Shown here: positions 34,640 through 46,981 of the stretch, one piece after another | Layout of the letters: every line of letters begins with the position of its first letter | How positions within the stretch are numbered: the stretch's first letter is position 1 | Assembly (NCBI GenBank): GCA_029891345.1 | Contig: CM057009.1 | Span: forward strand, 300,801,466 to 300,865,465 | From: Dryococelus australis | Lineage: Eukaryota; Arthropoda; Insecta; Phasmatodea; Phasmatidae | DNA: 64,000 nucleotides | Direction of reading: 5' to 3' | Notes under the pieces: generated by a model | The model's input: the letters and a program-made list of their open reading frames with translations, nothing else | Database searches by the model: none | Told to the model about the DNA's origin: nothing | Made by a program: the position numbers and the translations under genes

Positions 34640-34935
34640 TGTATGTCATTGACCTGGACCATGACCTTTGACCCGTGAACTTGACCATGACCATGACAAC
34701 ATTTGACCACAACAAATAAAATTTTTTTTTTTTTTTAAATTCTAAAAAATTCTTAAAAAAAAAAAAAATGATTACTATAAAATTATTACAATTTACTAAA
34801 AGTTATTAAAAAAGGATCCTCAGAAATGACCCTTTTTTCCGGAGCAGGCAAGAGGGTCTGTGACCCAGGGCCAGACCCAAGTGACCAGGATCAGTGACTC
34901 TGAGCCAGAAGAGCTTGACATTTGACCTTGAAAAT
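34640..34935. repeat. TGACC-rich segment
   Basis: Many TGACC, TGACCT and CATGACC copies at 34645-34712 and again at about 34858-34930, separated by T and A runs. A degenerate short-motif repeat. No gene seen. Confidence 0.6.
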
Positions 34936-35149
34936 AAAAAAAATTCAAAGCAAAATTTAAAAAAATTCGAAATATCCCCAAAATTATTATTAAAATTAAT
35001 TTTAAGAAATATTTCAAAATTATTTTTACATACTTAAATTTCCAGAGATTCACCCATCTCCCTCACCCAACAAATTAGTCAACTAGCCTACACACACCTC
35101 ACCCATACCCAGTCAGCCATCTTGGTAGACGGCCGTTACTGCAGCACAG

Positions 35150-36577
35150 ACCAGGTAAGGAAATTTACGTGGCAGATATACTTTCCAGGGCATATCTAAC
35201 AGATCCCATAACCGGAGACCTCAGTATGACAGTAGTTGTTCACTCCTTGCAGTCCTTGCCCTTCAGTGAGAGAGCCAAAGAGGAACTGATCACTGCAACC
35301 CAGGATGATCCAGTGCTGAAAGATGTAAGCAAGTACTACTATAATGAGTGGCCAAAACATATATATCAAGTGACAGATAGAGCACAAGTGTACTGGAAAC
35401 ACAGATCTAACCTGTTTGTAGAGGATGGCATTGTGATAATGAATGAAAATGGACTAGGACTGTGTAAGAGTAGTTATCCCAGTAGCACTGAGAGGTAAGA
35501 TGCTCCAGCTGCTGCATGAGGGACACTGTGGGAGGGACAAATGTCAAGTGAAAGATAGGCAGGCTCTGTTTTGGCCAGCCATGAACGAACATATCACAGC
35601 ATATGTTAAAATGTGTAGGGTCTGTGAATCACAACAACCGGTGAGGCAAAAGGAAACACTTTGTAGCAGATCTGTTCCAACAGACATACTTTACCAGTAT
35701 GGGAAAAGCTACCTAGTAATCGTGGATCACTAATCACAATGGCTGGAAATTATTCCAATCTCAGATAAAACTGCTTGATCTGTAATCCAGGCATTTAAAA
35801 CTGCCACCAGGACTCATGGAAACCCTAAAATCATATACTCAGATAATGTTCCATTTAATTCTCTCCAGTTCAGACAATATGTGACTGAGGTACATAGCAA
35901 AACTTGTGACATCAAGACCCAGATACCCTCAAAGCAACGGGAGAGCAGAAAAGGCAGTGAGCATTGCAAAATCAATATAACGGAATCCAAGGATTGGAGG
36001 GATCTGTTACAGGAAAACAGGAATATATCCATAGTGTCACTGAAAGCATCACCAGCTCAGCTGCTTATGAGCAGAACATTTAGGTCAGGATTACCTAGCA
36101 CCACATACAACTTACAACCTAGGGTGGAGAAGAATGTGTTAGCAAAGGTCAGAGACAACCAGCTGAAAAGGGAAACCTTGTATAACAAAATAGCCAGGAC
36201 ACAAGATGCTCATTAGCACAGGAAAAGGAGATCCATGGACCAGGGGGAAGATACTCCAGAAACACAACACCCGTAGATCATGCTGGGTCATGACAGAAGA
36301 TGGAAGTATTGTATGGTGAAGTATTGTATCGTGAGTGTTGCACCAGATCACCAAGTCAGACGCAACTGCAAACCAAATCGACAGGTCCACAAGCATTGGA
36401 CGACTTTCAACTTCAGGTGAAGAGGAAGGAGAGGAAGAGAGTTTTCGAGGGTTTCCAGTCAAAGAAACAGATGGAGGTGAAAAAGAGGAACGAGAACCCC
36501 GGGAAGCTCCAGCTATCAAAATAACTCACAGTGGTAGAGTGAGCAGGCTACCACAGCATTTAATTGAAAAAATGTAA
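35150..36577 (+). pseudogene. Gypsy pol fragment: RNase H end, integrase, C-terminal tail
   Basis: Starts with the RNase H end (KEIYVADILSRAYLTDP). The integrase HHCC finger is at about 35500-35640 (HEGHCGRDKC, FWPAMN, CRVCE). The core runs from TDILYQYGKSYLVIVDH (about 35680-35733, first catalytic Asp present), through a segment with SDNVPF (about 35838), to RAEKAVS (about 35945-35965), so all three acidic positions can still be discerned, but across stops and frame changes. The post-core part has NLQPRVEKNVLAKVRDNQLK. A tail at 36335-36577 ends SGRVSRLPQHLIEKM, typical of the end of such polyproteins. RT and gag are absent: this is a 5'-truncated copy. Confidence 0.8.
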
Positions 36578-36667
36578 AAATGGGAAGGTGTTGCAGGACT
36601 TGTTGTGACTGACTTAGACTGATGATTGTGTGTATAGGTTGACGACACTGGACATTTAGAAGGACAG

Positions 36668-36775
36668 TGTGGAATGTAGTAGTAACTGTAAACATAGCAT
36701 AGCTTGATGTAATGATATTATTATGAAGTATGTGAATAACTACAACTTGTATATAGTACTACATTAGCCCCTACT
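36668..36775 (+). repeat. Possible LTR remnant of the preceding gypsy fragment
   Basis: AAGGACAG then TGTGGAATGTAGTAG at 36668 looks like a polypurine tract and an LTR start. About 100 bases on, another gypsy fragment begins in the opposite orientation, so the right limit is uncertain. Confidence 0.35.
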
Positions 36776-36879
36776 GATGCTTAAACAGATTGCTTTAGTT
36801 TTGTCGAAGGACTCTGCCACAGAGACAGCAAAATTGAAATTCCTCCATCTTGCTCTCTGACCCAATCGAAAAGGTTTCC

Positions 36880-37900
36880 CACCCCTAAGTCACACTGAGA
36901 GATGCTATGGCAATGTCCAGAACATTCTTGCAATGATAACCCCAGAAATTCAATCCATCTAAGGTCAGGAGAGCACAAGTCACTATAGCCTTATCTGGCC
37001 CATGTGGTGGCTCTCCTTTGTAAATTGCTGCACACTTCTTGTTACCACTTTGACCTTGGCACACTGTTTCCTCGCTCCACTGGGATGGCACAAGGGAGGC
37101 AATACATATCAGCAACAAGTAACACTGCTTCCCCCCTCCCCCCTCAAAACTATTTATTACACACAGACTATTTAACACAAGTTTAGGCTTCCCCCAAGAG
37201 CCTTTATGATAAATCCTAAAGACAACCTGATTATTTTCTTCAGAATCATGTAGGAGCCTTCGCAACATTTCTATAGCTTTGGGCAGTACCCTTTTTACCC
37301 CTGTGGGTTTTACAGCATACAAGTTGTCCTTGAAAAACCTCACCCAACATTCTCCTGTCATACCGCATCTTCAACCTGTCACTATTTATTGAGGTTCTGT
37401 CATGCAAAATCACAAAAGCGAACTAGTCTCTTACTTAGTTCAATGGCATAATTTGGGGTGGCAGTTTCCTCTTATGATGCTCGGCCAAAAAGCACCTGCT
37501 TTTCCTAGGGAGGTATAGCTCTTTTCCAAACAGCATCTTTGATTGTGTTGCCGATGTAGAAAAGTGAACTGCCAAGCAATGAGCAAGGAGAAACAATAGC
37601 ACCTTTGAATCCCAGTCCTTTTGGTTATCTTGCCATAAATATATACAGGTACTGCTGAAGAGTGTGGTTAAGCCTCTCAACCATTCCATCTAACTGAGGA
37701 TGTAAAGCTGTAGTTCTAGTATTTTTTTAATCCCCAGAATCTTTGTTACATCCTGGAACACAGCAGCTTTAAAGTTTTTTCTCTGATCGGCCCCTGGTTC
37801 CTTCTTCATGGTGCAGGTGTTGCACATTCAACACCTTCTCAACGTCCTCCCAACAATGAAGCCAGTAGAATCTTAGTCTTACTCTGTCAAAAGTCTTATT
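36880..37900 (-). pseudogene. Gypsy integrase fragment
   Basis: Minus strand. At 37689-37435 the end of the integrase core reads DNQKDWDSKVLLFLLAHCLA, with TQSKMLFGKELYLP, preceded by a degraded LHPQLDGM segment that normally carries the catalytic Glu region. Downstream (37361-36885) the post-core part is visible in shifting frames (for example GKPKLVLNSL). Upstream to about 37900 are remnants with WLHCWEDVEK. Stops and frame changes throughout. It differs from the fragment at 35150-36577 and abuts it tail to tail. Confidence 0.7.
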
Positions 37901-39944
37901 AACATCGAAGTTCCCAATGGATGCTGCATTATTCAGTTACTTCAAGACTTTGGAAACCCTAATTTCGGGAAGAATTAACTGTAAGCATATGTGTTGTTTC
38001 CCGTTATTACTTTCACATTACCTATAAAGCACGCTATTCTTCAGTACGAGTAAATTCCGTTGTGCCCAGTATGCTTTGACTACTGTGCTCAAGGTCAATA
38101 TGTCTTCCCATTTTGGCAGACAGCCACTTTCTTTCCACTTTAGTAATGAATGCAAAGTAAGATCATTTAGTTTATCTTTCCTAGTACCCTCATCACTCCA
38201 GGTAGGTGACTCATCACAAGATAGAGAACCTTGAATATTTTTTTCTGTGCCTTCAGTGATTCATTACACTTTCTGTATTGGTGTTTACAATCACAACAGA
38301 ATGGTTCACACTGCCGCCTAGAAAGTGTAATCTGCATTACTGGGAAGGCATCCAGGGGGTCTATTCAATAACATTTGGCAGTTAAGGTCAGTAATGTGCA
38401 CACATTGGATCTCTTAACAACACCATCGTGAATCTGATATTCACTATGCATTGTCATTAAGGAATTTTCATAAATCGTAATGATAGAGATAGAATACTTG
38501 GCAATACAGCATTATGGCCTTCTTGATGTCACTGTTGTCTACATATAAAATGGAAAATACCCAAAGTGCATGATTAAAAAATAAGCAGTGCACAGCAAAC
38601 TTGAAAGATACTATCATATTCATTCTATTCCCACAACAAATAGTGCTCCAAACAGTTTAGTATTGTCTTAGACCAAGTAAAAAATTTGTGCAGAGCTTAA
38701 ACATAGGTACTGTCAGTTTACAAGTATAACACATCCCATGAAATTGAGAGAGTAATTATTTTGCAGACAATGCATTTTAAAAATTAAGTGACTTGAGGCT
38801 TGTGAGAGGCGTACAATGCCATATTACCTTAATGATGCTCCAGATCATCGATGGATGCGGATTCAGATAGTAGTTTTCCCAAGGCTGCAGCTTTTCAATT
38901 ACTCAGAAAAGCACGAGGCTCTCCTCTCAAGGTCGTTACAGTTCGACAGCCTATGGTGGTATCCCCTTGCATCACACGTCTTACGAAATGATTAAGACGG
39001 TCATGGCAATACTTTGATACACTGAGCACGTGGTTACACTTGCTGGTTAGTGCTAGTTCCCAAGGTGAAAGTTCTTTACGTTAAAATAAGACACGTGATT
39101 TGCAACAAAGAAATATATTACCAGAAAGATTACACGTGGTAACATACTATCTTCCCGTGTCTGAAGCGGGCCTGGCACATGAGGCCTGTCAGGCGCCTAT
39201 GCGGCGGAAAATGGCTTAACTCACCAAGATGGAAATTACGTGATTAAACTCTCCGGGTTGCGAGTAGGCAGAGAGGAGGGTCGGCACATGGGAGAGCAAA
39301 AGCTAGAAAAAAAGTTTCCGGAGTAATTACATACTTTAAACTATTGACACCCTAAATGATTAACACAACTTGATGATGCTCCCGTGACACACGGCACGGA
39401 GCGGCACACATTCGCCATTGAAGACCCACTAGAACAGACTAAAGATGGTGGCGCATAGGTACCGTTATCAACAGACACCTTTCAGCCAGCATCTCTGGGA
39501 AAATTTTTACACAAGACAAAATGCAAAACACTTAATACATAGGATCACTGAGAGTAGGAAATTAATAAGTGGATTATTTTACGTGAATTTGAATGTTCAG
39601 AACTCTTCAGGAAAGTCTCTCGTTATTGTTGCTAAGCATCTCTGAGATTGGCATATCATGTTTCAATGCCAGAACAGGCAAGCAGAACACATAGAATACT
39701 ATAATAAAACTTAACAAAAACAAAACATACATATAAACCCTTTTCAAACAGCAAAATTAATTAAATTGAAAATTAATGTATGAGCTGTAGGAAATTTGTT
39801 CCCTGAACTTGGCAATATGGCTGCCGGAACTGCAGGCATCTTTGAATGTTTATTTTCCTTAAAATGTGAAATCATTTACCATCATCCTAAAACAAAATTA
39901 CACACAATATAGTACTTGGAAAAATAACATAATAATTTGGAGTG
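37901..39944. other. Unassigned stretch, probably retrotransposon-derived in part
   Basis: The part to about 38350 may continue the minus-strand gypsy fragment, but no motif is secure. The rest (38350-39944) shows no recognisable gene; a GC-richer patch at 39150-39450 could be LTR-like. An open frame at 39445-39645 has no features. Confidence 0.35.
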
Positions 39945-40240
39945 TGTCAGTTTGTGTCTGTGTGAACACACGTGCACCACGTGGATGAACACTCAACATT
40001 AAAACATAAATTAAGGCAGGGATTCAAGGAGGAGATAACACTTCCTTGAACATGAATTAGACTCTGCTTTAAGGGGCTTACACACTATTACACAAAAAGA
40101 AACTAGCAAGTTGCCAGTTACTCTTGGCAAGCGGGTGAATGCAGTGGACGGATCCCTAGTTCATTCATGAACAAACAGCATACTACATCACACTCATTGA
40201 TGCACATTGTGCGGTCCATTCAGCAGCGAGCACTATCGGG
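39945..40240 (-). repeat. LTR (left member of a direct pair)
   Basis: Matches 42737-43034 over its full length. Bounded by TG (39945, + strand reading) and, on the far side, by a polypurine tract (minus strand CAGGGGGCAG at 40250-40241). The segment TGCTCGCTGC near its start is shared with the LTR at 60897-61635, so the two families are related. Confidence 0.75.
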
Positions 40241-42590
40241 CTGCCCCCTGAGTGGTGCACAGAGCGAGGACGGTGTCAAATGCTCCCTCTCTGTGGAGTC
40301 CGATAGGGCGATGTGGTGACTCAGCAGCGTCTAGGCTGAAGTGCAAAAGGTGGCAGGGTGGCACAAGGGACGCAGCCTGAACCTGTAGGTGTCGAATGGC
40401 CAATTCCTTACTTGAGTCAACATCTCTGGCGGGCGCAGAGGGCGTCGAGAACACTGGGCATCTGGCAGGTCTGCAGGAGTCCCTGGGGCAGGGCCTGCGG
40501 TAGAGCACGTGCAGGCAGTATGATGAGGCACGCTTACATCTTGTCGAGCTTGTGTCTGATGCCTCAGGCGGGGTGGTAGACCGCAATGCTGCTGTTGTTT
40601 GCGTACTGGACAGTGGTACACTGACGGAACATGTCGAGCTGGCGGGAGAATGGCTCCCGTCATGCACCTACTGATGCTCTAGTTCACCTCCAGCTGTGAG
40701 TGTAGGCATCTCATCACACAGGTCACCCAGTAGTGCCGGTGCTGCCAGCTGATCTGCAGTGGTGGCAGGCAGCTGCTTGGCGGCTGGAAAGCCGCGCAAG
40801 TTATATGGTGGCGTTTCACTTCCCCACACATCACTGATCTCAACTTCTGCTGGCTTCTGACTTGCAGACGCAATTGTAACCGGTGCAGGGGGTGGCATGT
40901 TGTCTTGAAAACCGTGAAAGCCAAAGGTGGATTCTTCCCCTCCCCACATGTCATTCATATTCTCCATCACACCTTTCTCCACGTGCACATGGGTGCTGTT
41001 ATTGTTCTCTGCAGGGAAGCCACGGATGTGGTGTGGCGATTAGTCACATGATTGCGGCGTGTTTACATTTTGATTGTGCCCTTGGTTTGATGTGTGCGAA
41101 ATGACGTCATTTACTCTTCCCTCAGCTGCACTCTCTCCATGTTGCGCATTCTGCCCATTATCTGCTTCTCCTCCTGCAGGGCGGTTTTCCCTTTCTCCTA
41201 AGGGTACTGTTACTGCTCACTCATCATCCCTGTGGACTTTGAATTTTACAGTATGCTCATTTGTACCATATAGGAAGTGGTGGTGATTTTCTCCACTATC
41301 CTACGCGGGCCTGACCTTTCGGAGTGAATCCGGCGCAGAAATTCTTTTTCGCAGTTGATAGATGGTGCACACGCACATAAACATAGTCACCTGGCTGCAG
41401 GGGCTTGGGAGGCCTCCTCATTTTTGGTAACCATTTCCGGATGTAACGCCTCTGGCTTGCGCGAGCTTCTTCGTATCGATCCTCTCTCTCCCTGTTTCTT
41501 TCTTCCAGATCGGCGGGTTCTGGGTTCGAGTCCGGTGGGCGACACACGAACTCTCCCGGTTTTGCTAATCCTGATCCTTATAACATCTCAGCGGGTGATT
41601 TACCTGTGGCTTCATTAGTTCGGTTGCGCAGACAGAAAGCAATTTCAGGTATGTGTTGTGATCAGGTGGTATGGTCCTCACCTATTCTGAGGCATAGTTG
41701 CGCCTTAACCTCCTGGTTTCTTCGCTCTGTTGGGTAGGTACGGGCATGGTAGATGTCGGTAGTATGCTCTACAACATGACATTTCGTGCACAAATTCCTC
41801 CAGCGGGGCCCAGAAATTGTGTGACATCACTCAAAATCGTTTTTGGATATCTCCAGCAGGGAAAAAATTCCTTTTTCAAGGGTCAGCAATGTGACATATG
41901 CGTGAACTTCGTAGGACATACAATTCACACCAAACAGTTACCAGTAACAAAAATTGCTTGCCTCTAGTTGACCGTGGGTAAGGGCCCATCAAATATAGAG
42001 CAATGCTCTCGAAAGGTTGTTGTGGTAGCTTTGGCTGTTGTTGTGCAGTGCCGCCGGACCAGTGTGTGTTTTGTAAATGTTACATTGTTTATATTGGTGC
42101 ACGTACTCTTTAACTTCCTTGCTGAGACCTGGCCACAGATACGTTGCTGTATTGTTTGTTTAGCACCCGGGTGTCCCAACAAGGTGTTACAGTGGGCTAT
42201 GTGTACGACTGTGTGGCGGGCTGCGGGTGGTACATAGAGGCACCATCAGCCTCCTTTGCGGCTGTTGTTTTGCGTCTCTAGTCGGTCCAACACTATCCAT
42301 CTAGTATTTCTCAAGCACATTGATATTTTATTTCCCAGACTTTGGTTTACAGTTGTTGTTGGTTGAGCATGTATACATACGAGTCGTCTGTGCATGGTTT
42401 ACCTTTTTCGACCGCGATTTGAGGTAGTATCACGGGGGGAGTTGTGTAGTTGTTCTCCGGCGTCAATACTGTTTCCCATTATCCCTCGTCTACGACGATT
42501 TCCTATTCATTCAGGTAGCGGGACAGAGCGTCTGGCAATTGATTATCTTCACCGGGCACATGTTCTATAGTGAAATCAAACTTTGGTGTT
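40233..42590 (-). pseudogene. Gypsy pol fragment: RNase H end, integrase and tail
   Basis: Minus strand. At about 42590-42510 the RNase H end reads FDFTIEHVPGEDNQLPDALS. The integrase HHCC begins LGHPGAKQTIQQR (about 42180). The core at 42100-41600 is badly frameshifted, with LRNRTNEATGKSPAEML near 41640-41580. The C-terminal domain at 41547-41296 has LQPGDYVYVRVHHLSTAKKN and FCAGFTPK. The tail frames at 40988-40668 and 40667-40233 run to the polypurine tract. RT, protease and gag are missing. In the middle of the C-terminal frame (41505-41550) is a B-box-like tRNA segment. Confidence 0.75.
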
Positions 42591-42736
42591 TCTGCCGTAC
42601 AGTGGTACTTGGCCGGGACCTCATGGTCAAAAACATTGAGTGTCTAATGTTGATTGTTTACTTCTACATGTCTTCCTAAGTTGTACACAGTTTGCCTGAG
42701 TTCTACAGTTGTCAGTGTTCTGAATGTCAGTTGGCT

Positions 42737-43034
42737 TGACAGTTTGTCTCTGTGTGAACACACGTGCACCATGTGGGTGAGCACTCAACATTAAAACATA
42801 AATTAAGGCAGGGATGCAAGGGGGAGATAACACTTCCTCAAGCATGCATTAGACTCTGCTTTAAGGGGGTAACACTATTACACAAAAAGAAACTAGCTAG
42901 TCACCGGTTACTCTTGGCAAGTGGGTCTTTGAATGCAATGAACGGATCCCTAGTTTATTCACGCATGAACTGCATACTATATCACACGCATCAATGTACA
43001 TTGTGCAGTTCATGCATCAGCGAGCACTATCGGG
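42737..43034 (-). repeat. LTR (right member of the pair)
   Basis: Matches 39945-40240. The similarity continues about 40 bases further, through the polypurine tract and into internal sequence, so this is not a normal 5' LTR. The side facing the coding fragment lacks a TGG primer site. Confidence 0.75.
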
Positions 43035-43074
43035 CTGCCCCCTGAGTGGCGCAGAGAGCAAGGACAGGGTCAAA

Positions 43075-43913
43075 AATTACTAATTTTCATTATTCATCCG
43101 TTAAGAGTAAATGCAAAAGTGTGTACTTGAAAGCTAATTTACTGTATAACCGACAAAAATAATTTGCTGAGTAAATTTTCTTAAATTACTTACGATTTAG
43201 TATAAATTAATTGAATGATTTACATATTATGGAGTTAATGTGTACTTATTTTTTATTTGACACAACAAGTTGCTTTGGAAATATTTTATGAAATAAAAAA
43301 ATTTAAGATTTCGCACATAGTATAATTTAAGCAAAAAAGAAATTAAAAAACCTATTAATATTTAACATTGTGCGATCTATTGTATTTATATGTCAAGTAC
43401 ATATTATTATTAATTTTTAATATATGTGTAATATACTTATGTGCTAGTTAAGTATATTAAAAAAACAAATAAAAATAATACATATCAAATTGAATTTTTT
43501 TTTGCAAAGTATAGAATCAATATCAAACAGTTTAATGTAGGCCTATGCATTTTAAAGAAATTTAGTAAGTTATATTGAACATACTAAATAATATATTTGT
43601 CATAATGCCAGTTATATATTATTATCTATTGTTAAAAGTGAACAGTAATAAGGAATTTTAAAATAATGTTTAATCAAGTTTTGAAATGTTTCTTCACTTT
43701 TATGCAATCATTACATGAAACTTCAACTCAATAGCAAACCAAATAATAATTTTATGAACCATGTTAAGGTCAGCAGCAACCTATAACCACCTCACACACT
43801 AGACCTTACGATAAGGATATTAGAGTGCAAGGTTAGACAATCCAAATTAGTGAACAGCTCCTGAAAAGCTTAAGGACAGCAGCACAACTGTTGATCTTAC
43901 CCTGGGTGTTAAG
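43075..43913. other. AT-rich stretch without a gene
   Basis: Very AT-rich from 43080 to 43700, then neutral. Nothing recognisable. It ends in TTAAG, the left target duplication of the next element. Confidence 0.5.
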
Positions 43914-44017
43914 TGTTCTATCAATAAGTCCTTTATTAGGTGACTCCTGCCATGATACAAGTACATACATAATACAGTGTTACCAATATTACATCTCTGA
44001 ATGTATGTAACAGAACA
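43914..44017 (-). repeat. 3' LTR, 104 bases
   Basis: Direct copy of 48522-48625 with a handful of substitutions. Very short for a gypsy LTR. Confidence 0.92.
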
Positions 44018-44124
44018 TCTCGCCTTTAATACTAATAGGTTTATCAAGTTCACATACAGTTGTATACTTACACAAGTTATTTACATCTACAATACAGCTA
44101 GGCCAGGATTCTTAAGTACTTAAA

Positions 44125-44661
44125 TTACACAGAATATCCAGACAATTCTCCTACCACATTCTTCTCACAAAACCCTATTAATGTAACATCAAGTGTACAG
44201 ACATAGTCAGTCTTCCAGGTTGGTTTTTTCCCACTTCTCTGCCTATCTGCAATTTTCCCCTGGTACTCACTCGAGTTATTCTCTACATTCACCATGTTAT
44301 GTTCTATTGGAAACCCTCTGAAACCCTCTTTTGGCTTGAATACTTCAGACCCTGAATCTCCCTCCATCATGTTTTCCTTATCCACCATTCTGGTCTGAAT
44401 TTCTTTTTCCCCATACAGTTGAGAGGTACTATCTACACTAGCCGGTGGTACACTTTTTGGTATTATATCATTTCTAACACAAGAGAAACTGTCATTCACA
44501 TAACCTCCTTCAAACTGAACACCTTCACCAGCAAAAGGTTCAGGAACCAGAAACCATTGATTTTGTCTGTACTGACCCCGGTGGGTTTGTACCCAATAGG
44601 AGCATGGTTGTGGACCAATCTGTATAATGGTGCCATGCATTCTTACATCAGAAATCCACAC
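44125..44661 (-). pseudogene. C-terminal tail of the gypsy polyprotein
   Basis: 178-codon open frame after the integrase. It begins near a WISDVRMHGTIIQIGPQPCS segment, typical of the chromo-like or barrel region after gypsy integrases, then an acidic, Ser-rich stretch and GFRGFPIE. A similar segment with NRWFLVLAPYKEG occurs in another copy at 49861-50136, showing that both belong to one lineage. It ends about 110 bases before the 3' LTR. Confidence 0.65.
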
Positions 44662-44680
44662 CCTGTCCCCTACCTGTAAG

Positions 44681-45680
44681 TCAGGTAAATAACAAACTTT
44701 GTCTTCTGTTATAACTAGTCACTTGTTTCTCTTTCTGAAGATGTTCTTGATTTTGTGCCAGCCGAGGTTGTACTACTTCTTCCAATGCGGACAGGAGAAG
44801 TGGAAGTGTAGATCTCAACCTGCGGTTCAAAAGCATCTCGGCTGGACTGAATCCACAGTCCAAGGGTGTAGTGCGGTACGACAGGAGTGTTAAAGGAAAT
44901 GTCATTCTTTTTTAACAAACTCTTGGCGAACTTGACCGCTGCCTCAACACAACCATTAGATTGAGGATAATGTGGTGAAGAAGTAACTACTTGAAAATTA
45001 TATGTCTGAGCAAGACTCTGGAAGTTACTGGATATAAATTGGGATCCATTGTTAGCTCTTACTATTTCTGGTATGCCAAATCATGCAAAAACCTCCTTTA
45101 ACTTGCCAATAACAGTGACATCGGAGATGCGTGTTAGAGGGCATATCTCAAAAACCTAGAGTAATAGTCAGTGATTATCAGGTACCATATATCACACTTG
45201 AATAGATCTACCGCTACTACCTGCCAGGTCCTAGAGGGTTTTTCTGCTTGTAAAAATGGTTGTTTGGGGTTTTGCCTTTCTTGATTACAATTTGGACAGT
45301 TGCAGATAAGGTTTTCCAGGTGCGAAGACAGCTATTACCACCAAACTGACATTTTGGTTCATTCTCTGCATTTCACAATACCCAGATGATCAGCATGAAT
45401 GCATTTTAAACAATGCAGTTGAAGTAAGGCTGGAATGATCAATCTGGTACCTTTAAGCAAAAATGAATTATAAGCAATGTCATTTTGGTATACCATGTAT
45501 GGAAGAATATACTCAGGAATCTCCTTTCTGTCTGGCCAGTCAAGTAAACAGTACGATTTAAGTTTTTTGCAAATTGGATCATTGTCTTGTTCTGCCTGAA
45601 TACGTGAAAAAATATTATCTGTTATAGGAAAACTAGAAACGATCTGACCGACAAAAGCTTTGACCTCTTGTTAAAACTCT
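44681..45680 (-). pseudogene. Gypsy integrase
   Basis: The HHCC finger is at about 45420-45290 (KCIHADHLGIVKC, then NLICNCPNC). The core begins WQVVAVDLFKCDIWYLIITD (about 45225-45170) with the first catalytic Asp. Next is RANNGSQF (about 45050), where the second catalytic Asp has become Asn. PQSNGCVEAAVKFAK (about 44970-44920) carries the Glu. After a frameshift, 44905-44681 reads LLSYRTTPLDCGFSPAEMLL, the usual end of the core. In-frame stops occur in the finger region and before IPEIV. Confidence 0.8.
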
Positions 45681-45689
45681 TTGTCCTCC

Positions 45690-46980
45690 TGTTTTCTCTC
45701 CTCGAGAGACAATCTGCTACCTCTAGCTGCTTACCAGGAACATACTGAACACTATAAGTGTACCTCAAACGTCGTAGGCGGAACCTCTGCAGGCGAGGTG
45801 TAAGATCATCTATGTGTTTAGTCTGAAGGATCTGAATTAATGGTTTATGATCTGTTTCAAGTGTTACTTCTAGAACTAAGGTATATTGGCAGAACCTGTT
45901 AGCACACCATGTGAGAGCTAATGCCTCCTTGTTTATTTGCGAGTATCATTTCTTTGCGTTTGATAGTGTATGGGAGGCGTACCCAAGTTAACGCTGCTCA
46001 TATTTTTCCTGCAAAAGGCAACCCCCTAAACCCTTTGAGCTACATCTGCACTGATAATGACTTGCATGTTCGGATCGAAATATGTTAAGGCGGGAGCTTG
46101 AGATAGCAAAAATTTAATTTGTCCAAAAGCCACTTGCTGTGGTGTACCCCGTACAAATTCTACATCTGCCTTGAGCACAGAAAACAAAGGTTCCAAGAGT
46201 CCTGATTTTGCAGGGAGAAATCTGGAAGAAAATTCACAAGCCCGAGAAACCTCTGTATTTCAAGTTTGTTTGTGGGCACTGGAAACTGCTGGATAGCCTT
46301 GGTACGGTCTAGGACCACTGAAATACCTTCTGCACTAAGGACACTCCCCAAATATTTCACCTGGGTGACCCCAAAGATACACTTTTTCTCATTAATAGAG
46401 CTAACTGCATTTTATAGTCTTTGAAGAACCTTCCTCAATATTGTATCATGTTCAGCCATGGTGGGTGCAAAGATCAGAATGTCATCCACATGGAATGTTG
46501 TACCCTGTATACCATCCAGAACCTGTGCAATTTTAGTGGAAGGTATTCTGGAGCACATGATATACAGAATGGCAATCTCTTAAAGAAAAATCTCCCAAAC
46601 GGAGTAATGAATGTTTTCAACAGTTGGCTTTGATTGTCCAATTTAGCCTGGTAGAAGCCTGAATTTGTATATAACTTTGAAAAGTATTCGCCCCCGTTAA
46701 CTGCGACAATGTAACCTCCATGCTATTGATGGGAAGTGTGGTCTACGAACATATCCATTCAATTCCGTGTAATCACCACAAATGCGAACTATGTACCCCT
46801 TTGGCACAACTACAATGGACCACCCATTCTGTGGGTTCGTTAATTTGTTCAATTAACTCCAGTTTTTTCAAACGTTCTAATTCTGCTTTGAGCTTTCCCA
46901 AGAGAGGTATGGCAACAACACGAGGAACAGATTGAATAAAGGGGGTGCTATTATTGTTTAGAACAATTTTAATTTCTCCT
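45690..46980 (-). pseudogene. Gypsy reverse transcriptase and RNase H
   Basis: On the minus strand the RT catalytic site reads FHVDDILIFAPTMAEHD at about 46500-46450; the Tyr of Y-x-D-D is His, but both Asp remain. After a stop, KKCIFGVTQVKYLGSVLSAE and LEIQRFLGLVNF (46360-46220) follow. RNase H is visible as LEVTLETDHKPLIQILQTKH (about 45890-45830), and its end reads VPGKQLEVADCLS (about 45745-45705). The intervening sequence is frameshifted. Confidence 0.78.
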
Positions 46981-46981
46981 T

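Noticed and set aside
40668-40988. Separate host gene on the minus strand
   Set aside because: It sits between integrase and polypurine tract of a gypsy copy and fits its C-terminal tail.
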